A DNA stretch of 64,000 nucleotides. Source: Carettochelys insculpta (taxonomy: Eukaryota; Chordata; Testudines; Carettochelyidae). The stretch is taken from the NCBI RefSeq assembly GCF_033958435.1, contig NC_134142.1:104544501-104608500 (forward strand), in the 5' to 3' direction. The notes below the pieces were generated by a model. It had not been told where the DNA came from. It was given only the letters and a program-made list of their open reading frames with translations, and did not search any database. The translations under genes and the position numbers were made by a program. This document shows positions 55,233 to 64,000 of the stretch, piece after piece. Numbering within the stretch: the stretch's first letter is position 1; the number at the start of each line of letters is the position of its first letter.

Positions 55233-57098
55233 ACTATAATTCTGTTTTCTCATAGCTCGAGCTTGCAGGGGTTGATCCTATGCAAATGTTTTGAAGGTCA
55301 GTATGATCTCTATACACATGCTATAAATTTGGAGAATATGCAATAACAATAACTTCATCATGTGTTAAGGGCCAAATCCAAAACCTAATGAAGTCAGTGG
55401 AAAGACTCTTTACTGACTTCAAAGGACCTTGGTTCAGGTGGTTTAAAATAAGTGGTGTTTATCAACAACATGCACCCTACCATTATACCTACTTGCACTG
55501 TGTCCTCTCTTGTGAAAATAGATCGGTGTCACCAAGTTATAGATGGTTAGCTATTTCTTGGATGGACTTTATGCTATTCCCAACAAACTTATCAATATTT
55601 GTAGTAAGAATCTATTAATTAGATGCTTTACAAGCACTGAGGAAACCTGCAATAAATAACCACAACAGCTGACAGAACAAAACACCAAACCTGCCTTCCA
55701 CATGTGCTCTGCCAAAAAATAAAAAATAAAAAAAAATCAAGAAACCTTTTCAACTGCCCAGAAGAAGTCTCATTAAGAACAAAAATATTAACAAAAATGG
55801 TGACAGCAATCACATTTGGTTGGCAGGTGTCATCAAGCAGCTTCTAAATACATTCAATCAATCATAAAGCTCCATCCTTTCACTTGTATTTCACATAAGA
55901 CCAGACCCAAACTTCCACTAGTTGCTTACCTGCCACTCCCTAATAAATAAAAATAACAGACAGAGAAGAATAAGGATCCAATTCCGGCTGATCCCAAGCA
56001 TCTTCTCCACTTCCTATGAAGTCAATCAGAGCTAAGATCTTGGTGCTTATCACACGAAGTGATCAGGGACTTTGAAGGATTGACCCATTAGGACGTAAAG
56101 GTAACCTTTTCAAACCAGGTGCTTAGTATTAAGCGTTTACAGTGGTGCTAAGCACCTGAGGTTGTCACAGAAGTCAATACATTTGCAAGGACTCTTTTTG
56201 AACAGAGTCCCTACAATGGGTCATAAAATGGGCAGGATTTTGTTCCGAGTGGTCCATGCAATGCAGCAGGTCAGAACCTTAGCTGGTATAGATCAATGTA
56301 AAACTTCATTTGCACTAAATTCTAAGCCTAGGGAGCAGAGTCTCAGCTCCAATTTGAGATGCAACTCCAAAATGCTGTCTATACAGATGTTATTAGAGCA
56401 CCAGTGCAAAATCCACTAACCTGAGTCTGTCAACCTTGGCTGGGATGCTCACTCCATAATGCTGTGTAGACACACCTCATGTTCTTTAGATAGTCACACT
56501 GAGGCAGTCACATACATACTCACTCAACCAGTGCTGTACAGCCAAGCAACTTTTTCTGGCACTCCTTTGGTGTTTGAAAATAGTAGCAACTTGTATGTAT
56601 CCAAAGAATATTCTATTTGGAAGCTAGCTAAGTAACCCTCTGAGGCTGAAAACTGTGTTCAGAGCAATGTTGTATTTTTAGCATATACATTTAATTAAAG
56701 TATTTTTTACTGAACAGCCTAATTGAAGGAGCAAAATTAGAATACACAGTGTTCATTTTCTGAAGTATTCGATTGAACACTGGTTCCTGGTAGTTTACAG
56801 GCTGGGTTATAAAATTTTCACTATATGAATTCAAACCAGAAAAGCTGCAATAAAATTATTTAACACTAGATTACTGTGTGGATGAGAGAAACATGCTATA
56901 CGAATATAACAGAATTCAGTGAGTGTAACAAAATTGTCCACATAAGCCCTAGTCCAGCAACTCTTAATCTACGTAGTTCAGTGGGACCATTAACATGTTT
57001 AAGGTTAAATATGTGCTTCCTGGTTTGGGGCTTTAAGAGATGCAATTAAAGTTCTGGGGAAATTTTTCCAATATTTTACCATTTCTTTTTTTAAACAG
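55233..57098. other. Gene-free stretch
   Basis: Includes a short CTAATGAAGTCAGTGGAAAG / CTGACTTCAAAGG inverted pair near 55385-55425, a motif scattered elsewhere in the window. No gene recognised. Confidence 0.4.
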
Positions 57099-57215
57099 CA
57101 GATCTGGCGATTGTGCTACCTTCTGATCCCGAAAACCAGACAGTGCAAGTCAAGGCCCTGTACACAGTACTGAGCACTGTGGACAGAGACTATTTTCATG
57201 AACATGTTCAATCTG
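57099..57215 (+). CDS. Possible 117-bp internal exon of an unidentified host gene
   Basis: A strong acceptor (TTTCTTTTTTTAAACAG) precedes an open segment that ends at TCTG/GTATCT, a fair donor. The exon would be 117 bp, entering and leaving in phase 1, so it could be skipped without a frame change. The peptide has Asp-Leu-Ala-Ile-Val-Leu-Pro-Ser-Asp-Pro-Glu, then Val-Lys-Ala-Leu-Tyr-Thr-Val-Leu and Val-Asp-Arg-Asp-Tyr-Phe-His-Glu-His. The composition is protein-like with no repeat signature. I do not recognise the gene. If real, it is on the opposite strand to the other exon candidates. A stop follows 24 bases after the donor. Confidence 0.3.
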
Positions 57216-57472
57216 GTATCTTTCAAGATAACTAAATTCTCTCTCTCTCCCTTTCTCTCAAACAGTGTGATCATAAATAATTTTCAAAGTAATTATAGCA
57301 TCCAAGTGACTATTGCACTATCTTCCCCTACTAAGAAGTGATGGGACATCCTGCATTCAGCATGAAAGGATATCCTTTCTAGTCACAGAGCAGCTCAATG
57401 GCTAGGTATCCCAAGGAGTCTGCAGCACCAAATCACACATCTAGAAAGAAAAAAGGCCTATTTCAAGATTTA
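57216..57472. other. Short gene-free stretch
   Basis: Contains a (TC)n-like run at about 57238-57260; otherwise unremarkable. Confidence 0.4.
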
Positions 57473-57662
57473 AAAGAAGTCCTGCGGCACCTTATAGACT
57501 AACAGATTTATTGGAACCTAAGCTTTCATAGGCAAAGACCCACTTTGTCAGATGCATGCATCTTTGCCCACGAAAGCTTAGGCTCCAATGAATCTGTTAG
57601 TCTACAAGGTGCCACAGGACTTCTCATTGGTTTTGCAGATACCGACTGACACAACTACCCTG
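57473..57662. repeat. Head-to-head pair of the dispersed GTTAGTCTATAAGGTGCC repeat
   Basis: The left half is the inverse of the right half: AGTCCTGCGGCACCTTATAG, ACTAACAGATTTATTGG, AAGCTTTCATAGGCAAAGAC, then a GATGCATGCATC centre, then TCTTTGCCCACGAAAGCTTA, CCAATGAATCTGTTAGTCTA, CAAGGTGCCACAGGACTTCT. The single-arm copies are at 13755 and 28586. Confidence 0.8.
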
Positions 57663-58936
57663 GTTCATTTCAAGATTGTAAATTCTAAAGGGGAAAGACC
57701 ACATACAACAATACCTCAAGTCAGTGCCTCTACTGACAGAAATGATGGACAAATCGTATATTCTCACACTAAATCTTTTCAATATTCTATACCAAAAACC
57801 AGGGTGGATAAAAATGTACGATTTTTTAAACAAATCTGGTACTTTTGATTTAAAATCATGAATAAAATACTAAATGTCCCATTTAAATAACAGTTACAAT
57901 TAAATCATCACAAACATGCTACATGTACACTTACAGTCTCATAAAATGAATTAATGGCTCTAACTACTAGCTCTTGCTTCCTGAAAGTTCTGGGCTTTCA
58001 CTTTCTGTTTCTCAACAGACTAAAAATAACGTGCAAAAAAAGACACAAGCTGGATAGGATTGTTTTTGTTCTGTGCTTATGTGGTTGTGGACCTTGACCA
58101 GGCACAGCAGAGGAGTTTGTTAAGATAGTGTTTTGAGACAATATATAAGAAAGAACAGAAGCAGCACAGAAAGGAGCAGTGCCGTGAAATAGAAAAAGAC
58201 ATTATTTAGCACACACACAGCTGCACTTCCCACATTTTTGCAACAGAAGAACTGTCATGGCTTCTGCATATAAGATAGACCCTATCTGGTAATATTCTGA
58301 AGAAATTTGTTCTGTAGGTAAAAAAAAAGATAATGTGTCAAGTGTAAACAGTGCGAGATGATAACGCAGGGCCTAGGTGCAAGAATGAAACATCATAAGG
58401 CTTATTGGGAGAAAAAGAGCTGGATGAAGATGTGGATATGGCTGAGTGGATCAGCTGGTTAGTAAATTAAATAATTCACTTTGCAATGCATCACTCTTCA
58501 AGACTCTCCCAATGCCTTTTAGAAGAAGTGTGATTTGACTAGTAAATTGCCCAGCTTTGTTGTGTTGGATGTTGCTAGAAGAAAAAAAAGTTTAGCTTGG
58601 CTAATCCTTATGGCTTGTTTAATTCATTATCTAGGTTTGGAATCTATCACTCAAGAAAGCTGCAGTAACAGAAAGCTACAGTTGCCACTGTCATTTTCTT
58701 ATTACATAATAAAAGTCGAACATCATGGCCACAGACAATGATGGTGACACCGTAAGTCTATTTCCTATTTCACTTCAGCACGTCCCAGTTTTCCCCAGGG
58801 AACCCTATCCTATAGTAGTTTTCTCAAAAAACAAAAGTGCTCGTGAGTTCAATGGGGCTTACTCCAAAATTAAGTGCACTCTAAGCGCAGTCAGTCTTAG
58901 CTCTTTTGGTAACTTGATTTGAATCAATTATTTAAA
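57663..58936. other. Gene-free AT-rich stretch
   Basis: No gene or repeat family recognised. Confidence 0.4.
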
Positions 58937-59245
58937 TCACAGGTGAGCAAACTTTTTACATAGGCCCTTCTCCGAACCTGTCTAATGCCCCAGAAATGAT
59001 GCGCCATGCTTCCTGAGCGACAGTGAAGGCTGAGAGGGTAGGGAGGGAGGCAGTGGAGGCCACAAGGAAAGGTAGCAGAGAGCATGAGGGAGGCTCCAGA
59101 GGCCAATCATGCTGCTTCCTCCTTATGAAATTTCATGCTTCCCCCCAGGGGGCACATCCCCCACTTCACGCACCACTGCTGAAAACTGTGCATTTGTGTG
59201 GCTGCTCGGGAGAGATTCAAATGCTGCACACCTGAGCAACCAATC
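58937..59245. repeat. Possible hAT-like MITE with GGTGAGCAAACTTTTT start
   Basis: Begins CACAGGTGAGCAAACTTTTT followed by a GGCCC segment, as in the element at 1234-1505. An ending is not clear, so limits are approximate. Confidence 0.4.
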
Positions 59246-59867
59246 ATCTAGATCTGAGTTTCTACTGGTGGTACACATTCACACGCACCTCAGTGCACAG
59301 AAAATACTTATTCCACACATGCATGGAAAACACCCACACACAGATGGAAAAGATTAGAAGGAATATTGCTAACAACCAATGTTTAATCTGAGCCAGGGCT
59401 TGCCAGGACTGAGCCTCAGCACCTATAGTCTTGGCAATTCATAGCCTGGGCACTCTGGACTTGCTGCATCAGTTATGAAAGTAAAACAATTGCTTTACCA
59501 ATTGTACCTCTTTCAGTACTAATTCAATACTGCCAGCAACATACCTAAAACACCTACGCTAGATAAATCTTTAGTAAATCTCACAAATGCCGCTGTGTAA
59601 ATATTCGATCAGTAAACCAACCAACATATTGCAGGTTTAAATAAAATTAAGAGTCCCTGCAAAGAATTTAGCATGGGCTTAAAAGCATATCTTTAAACTG
59701 GTGCATTGTGTGGTAACTAGACTTTAGCCAGACAATATGAATGGATCAAAGTCTTGTTCAGACATACTTGTAACAACAGAATACTGAAGAACAACAAGGT
59801 GAAGCAAATCCTTCCTGATATCCCTGAATAGCCAATAGGAGATACTGCATGGTAATGACCTACTTCA
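59246..59867. other. Gene-free stretch
   Basis: Single-copy-looking sequence, nothing recognised. Confidence 0.4.
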
Positions 59868-60540
59868 GGGGTGGCCAAGCAAGGGCCAAAATAGCTGTGG
59901 ATAGAGTGCAAAGTGCCACATATTATATATTTATATCTAGACAGACAGATACTTTAAAATAAATCTATACGGATATGAAAATAAATATATAATACATGGC
60001 TTCCCTCAGAGCCAGGCACACCCAGCACCCACTCTCTAACCCAACCCCCCTTCTCTCCCCCAGAGCCAGACACCCCAGCCTGCCTGCTCTAACCCTAACC
60101 CTCCCCTAGAGTCAAGCACGCCTGCCCCCCACCGAGCCCTGCTGTAATCCAATCCCCCACCCCTGCTCCCAGACCAGGTACCCCCACCCCCTCACTCTAA
60201 CTAAATCTGCCACCCCTCTCGCACAGCCAGGCACCCTCCAGCTCTAACCTAAGGCCTGGGACTCACTGGACCTGCTGCCACCCCCACGTACTTCTCCCTC
60301 CATGTGCTGTGGCACATGCACAGAGCAACAGTACGCACTCCTGGCTCATTGCTCAAAGAGGCTTGAGACCCGCAGGTTGGCGACCCCAACCTCCTCTCTT
60401 CAGAATGGGACACAGAATCCTTAGGAGTGTTCCCCCCCACCCCGGCCAGCTTCCAGCCCAGAAGCCAGTCAGGGTTGACAACAGCCTGTCATTCTGAAGC
60501 ATTACTCAGATGTCGGGGACCTGTTTTTTTTTAACTTGAG
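59868..60540. repeat. Possible non-autonomous hAT element with CAGGGGTGGCCAA start
   Basis: Starts TTCAGGGGTGGCCAAGCAAG, a typical hAT-type end, and contains a C-rich interior with repeated AACCCAATCCCCCACCCC-like units and CACCCCAGCC stretches. The right end is uncertain (about 60500-60540). Confidence 0.4.
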
Positions 60541-61243
60541 CTTCGCTCAGACCAGCCAAAGGGATAATTTGGCCCTAAAATACCACAGCATCTTTTGTCT
60601 GTGGGGTACATTCACTCTGCAAACGTGTGTCCATTGGCACAAATAGCACCCACAACTGCTGGTGCTCTGCAGCTCACTCCTGTGCTGACTAGCCCAGGCC
60701 AGAAGCCACCTGAAAGCAAAAGAACACACACAATTGGCACAGGCCTCACCTGCCCAGGGAACAAAGATCTCCTAAAGTTTTCTGCCACTGTTCGTCCAGG
60801 CACGGGGATATCCCCCACCCCAGCATGGTGCCCCCAGCCACTAGTGCTGTAACTGCCATTACCCAGCCTTGCTCTGAATGGTGCAACTAGCCATCCCTCA
60901 CTGCCTGGACTCTGCCTGTCCTGCCTCGCCAGCTCCACTCTGCCCCGCAGTACCCAGGCCCGGCAGAGTGGACTTTGCTCCTCCTTCCCTGGACTCACCC
61001 TGCACTGACTCCCTGGAAAATTCTCCTCCCTCAGTGCTGCATCACCACCACCATGGCGGAACCTCCAAAACTCAGGGCGTGCAAGGGTTCAAACAGTGCA
61101 GCATGGCAGGGGCTAGACAGGGGAAGGCTGATTTGCTTTGTTTCCCTCCCCCCGCCCCCCGCAGGACAAAAACAGATAGAAAATTTTCTATCTAGGTACT
61201 TACATGATCCTCGTAGCTGTAATGTCTGAGCATCTCGCAGTCA
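60541..61243. other. GC-rich gene-free stretch
   Basis: GC content rises but CpG sites are few, so it is not a convincing CpG island. Frames on both strands (60612-60998 minus, 60878-61195 plus) are proline/serine-rich composition artefacts. Confidence 0.4.
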
Positions 61244-61445
61244 TGAATGGATTTTACCCTCAAGTATCCCTATGAGGTAGGAAACTACTACTCCATTTAA
61301 TGACTGGGGAATGGAGGCATAGAAGTGGGTAGCCTAAGGGATTTGACTGAGTTTGCAAGAGAGTGCTGTGGCTGTGGATGAAGCTTAATCTAACCATCCT
61401 GAGTCCAAGTCCAGCATCTAACTCACAAGACCACCCTTCTCCAAT
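61244..61445 (+). repeat. MIR-like SINE relic
   Basis: TACCCTCAAGTATCCCTATG, AGGTAGGAAACTACTACTCC, GACTGGGGAATGGAGGCATA and GTGGGTAGCCTAAGGGATTT reproduce the MIR order, with CTGAGTCCAAGTCCAGCATC downstream matching its 3' part. Confidence 0.65.
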
Positions 61446-62970
61446 TACTGCCCCAAATTTTCTCCTCCTCAGTTGCACACTTCTAAGCACCCTTCCCAGG
61501 CCAAAGTCAGGTTTCATGGACTGACTCAGGCTTGATCCTGTTCACAATGAAGTTTGCCACTGACTTCTGAAACACCAAACTGTCCCCTTTATCTTCTCCC
61601 ATGTAGACAGCAAGATAGGTATATTAATTGCAAAGGGCTGGCTTCAACTCCTAGTGAATGGATGAAAAGATGCCCATTCTCCTTCGTGGGTTTTGGCTTA
61701 TGCCCAGTGTGAAATGAGGCAAGTGTACTTCTTTTTGGTTTGGGCCCATCTCTCTAATCTAGTGAGACTCAGACTGAGGCTCACAAACTGCAAGTGGCTT
61801 TTTCATGTGGCTCCTGTATTTTTTTTGCAGCACGTGACATTAAAACAATCTAAATTACTAACCAATCAAGATGGTTTTATTATGATATTACCCAATTGTA
61901 GTTGATAAAATTATAGTACTTGGTCAGCCATTTTGTTGCAAGAATAAATTTACAGTTTATGGTGTCATTTGAGTATGAATATATAATACTATAGTAAATA
62001 TTACTGTTGTGTAATGTTGATTGTTAATTTGGCTTCTGAATCACCAAGATCTGAGTCACTGTAGCACAGGTACCATTTTGCTACCATTACTCAGGAGTGA
62101 TATTGAACACGCCACACTTACTTCCTACCCCATATATGTTTTACTTTCTGTCTCAAGAAAAAACTGCAGTACCATTGTGTGGTGTCTTTTAGCAAATGTT
62201 GACTTTTCAATGGTGACTCCTGTAGACACATCTTGTTTATGTATTTAAGCATCACAGTTTTGTTTTTATTTCATGCAAGCACCATTTGACTTAGGTAAAT
62301 GTTTTACATCAACAGAGTAAAAATAGCCAATTCTGGCACACAGAACACACACATCAGCCTCAATTGAATTCTGAACGGCTTTTAACCTTGAATTTCCCTT
62401 ATGAGCCAGTTCTTTTCAAACAGATCACACATTTAACCCAGTTTCCCAAAGCATTCTCAGAAACATTCTCTATGTATTTGAAAGACCATAATCATTTGAC
62501 AATCAGAGGAGTCCGATTGTATGAGACACAATGCAAGCTGGCAAATACATCTGACAAATGCAGTTCACTTTACACAAAGGAACAAGAATCAGATAAATAT
62601 CAGCAGTTAAAAAAAAAGAAAAAAAGGCATCATCTCCCTGATTCATTAGATTTCTGGCACTCCAATTAAGTGCTGACAAGCTAGTATTCCAGGCATAGTA
62701 AAATATTGTTGTTCCACCAGGCTCACTCCAATATTTAGTCATAAGATCCATACAATAATAACAGAACAGTGGCCTATCTTGACCAACAGCACATTAGTTA
62801 TTATCTGCAGCACAAACACCTACCACTTTGTACTAACATTTTGGCAGTCAATCTAAACATAGCACTTAAAGCTACATCATAATTTTGGAGATCTTATTGG
62901 GTCATTTTCCTTCCAGCTGGCACCAGTAAAAAGTATTTCATACCAAAAATACTAAATGAAATGTTATGAG
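61446..62970. other. Gene-free AT-rich stretch
   Basis: No gene or repeat family recognised. A short A-rich run is at 62605-62625. Confidence 0.45.
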
Positions 62971-63009
62971 TTTTTATTGTTATTATTATTATTATCATCA
63001 TTATTATTT
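62971..63009. repeat. (TTA)n microsatellite
   Basis: About a dozen trinucleotide units of TTA/TCA type, slightly interrupted. Confidence 0.85.
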
Positions 63010-64000
63010 AATGGCAGCAGCTCAAGTATGATTTCAAGCCCACATGACACATTTTTCAAGGCCTGTTTGCGGTGATGGTAGCTGGGTGAATTACGATAAG
63101 ATTTATTGTGCGGTGGTGTATGTCTAATTTTCCATCTACTGCTGGGAGCTTCAGTTGGCGGGAACTAACAGAGACGACCATTATGAACAGCCTGGTTCAA
63201 ACTGTGGTTTGGTGCAAACTCTCAGGGACAGGAACTTACAACACACACTGGCAAGAGGACAGGGAGAGAGCTGATGAAAAGAAAAAGACTGTTCAAATAG
63301 CTTCCCAAATATTTGGTATCTCATCCCTTCGCTAAAATGATTTATTTTATAGAGAGAAATTGGTGGGGATTCAAAGTCCCACCAGCTTTTCCTGTCAAAA
63401 TTGGGCCTTATTTAATCACCACGCAACAAGGCAGCTAAGGAACTCTTATTTCTGGAGGTCAAAGTGAGCAGCAGCTCCACTGGAACTGAGTTCTCAACAT
63501 TTTTCTTCCCCCTCTCTCTCTTTTTTTTTTTTTCCTACTCAAAACACAAAACTCTTGAAAGCAGAACACACTATGAAGAGGGGGTTAATTTTATTTACGT
63601 TTCACTGCCTCATTCTGATGGTGTTCTAATGACCCAAGAATCCTGCACTAATTAGCGGAGGGATAGCCCACACCCAGATGAGGGTCAGAGGAGAAGTGGA
63701 CTTAATGAGGAAAAGTAAAAGGGGCCTGTGGAGATTAGGAGACAGGACAGAGGAGCACAAAGAAGGTCTGTGGAAAAAAGCTTTGAAAGAGGAGAGAACC
63801 TATAAATGAGAGAAATTAATCCAGAAGGGGAATTCCAGAATAAATAATAAAAGGGACATGCAACAGAACAGACAATTATTTTTTCAGAGCAGAGCCTGTA
63901 CCCACCCTACTGTAAGGCTCTGTCGTGCCCCAGGCCATCATTTTAACACCCTCTGCTCTGCTGAGCAGAGCATCCCAGAGAGGTAGCTGTCAGTGTTCCC
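63010..64000. other. Gene-free stretch to window end
   Basis: Repeat-poor sequence with a poly-T run at about 63518-63532. The block 63070-63460 is AT-balanced with ATTA motifs and lacks repeat signatures; it might be conserved non-coding DNA, which cannot be judged from one sequence. Confidence 0.35.

Noticed and set aside
60541..61195. Possible CpG island and promoter
   Set aside because: GC content is raised but CpG dinucleotides are scarce and no gene start follows.

Overview
The window reads as vertebrate nuclear DNA, most likely from a turtle or another archosauromorph reptile. The evidence is CR1 LINEs of the reptile/bird type (EN-RT ORF2, an ORF1 with an SGNH esterase domain, 8-bp repeat tails at the 3' end such as ATTCTATG). 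MIR-like SINE relics, hAT-like elements and many PIF/Harbinger-like miniature elements support this. The species call is an inference from repeat content. No complete host gene is visible, so the window is probably intergenic or intronic. Four short stretches look like possible host exons (minus strand 5597-5663, 11796-11840 and 22553-22710; plus strand 57099-57215), all unproven.

Layout. 1-10.1 kb holds three copies of a ~0.66-0.71 kb terminal-inverted-repeat element (1-582, 6444-7100, 9457-10137), one of them inserted into an old MIR-like SINE, plus a hAT-like MITE (1234-1505) and a 163-bp MITE (7688-7850). 10.1-23 kb is mostly single-copy AT-rich sequence with SINE-like relics and a Harbinger-derived deletion product (15500-16250). 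23-28 kb holds a fourth copy of the 0.7-kb element and a nearly complete but frameshifted CR1 (24500-27426). 28-35 kb is a patchwork of MITEs and GC-rich repeats.

35-42.3 kb is the most structured part: a CR1 ORF1 fragment, a decayed HARBI1-like transposase element (35590-37312), a plus-strand CR1 fragment (37316-38463) joined directly to a convergent minus-strand CR1 (38464-42293). That second CR1 keeps an open ORF1 esterase and an ORF2 that is open except where a fifth copy of the 0.7-kb element splits it (39954-40661). At 43.4-44.3 kb a 710-bp hAT-like element sits in a CR1 3' end between perfect 8-bp target duplications. 49.5-52.4 kb holds a C-rich low-complexity tract, an (AC)n microsatellite, a 430-bp palindromic MITE and a Harbinger-like element with a CR1 3' fragment nested inside. 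An older CR1 with a recognisable 3' UTR lies at 53780-55232. The rest to 64 kb is single-copy sequence with scattered relics.

Nothing here forms a gene pathway. The working logic is parasitic: autonomous Harbinger and CR1 elements supply the transposase or reverse transcriptase, and the short non-autonomous copies depend on them. The order of nesting gives relative ages: MIR-like SINEs and the 53.8-kb CR1 are oldest, then the Harbinger transposase relics, with the minus-strand CR1 and the CpG-rich 0.7-kb MITEs youngest. Homology calls were made by eye; no alignment or database search was possible.
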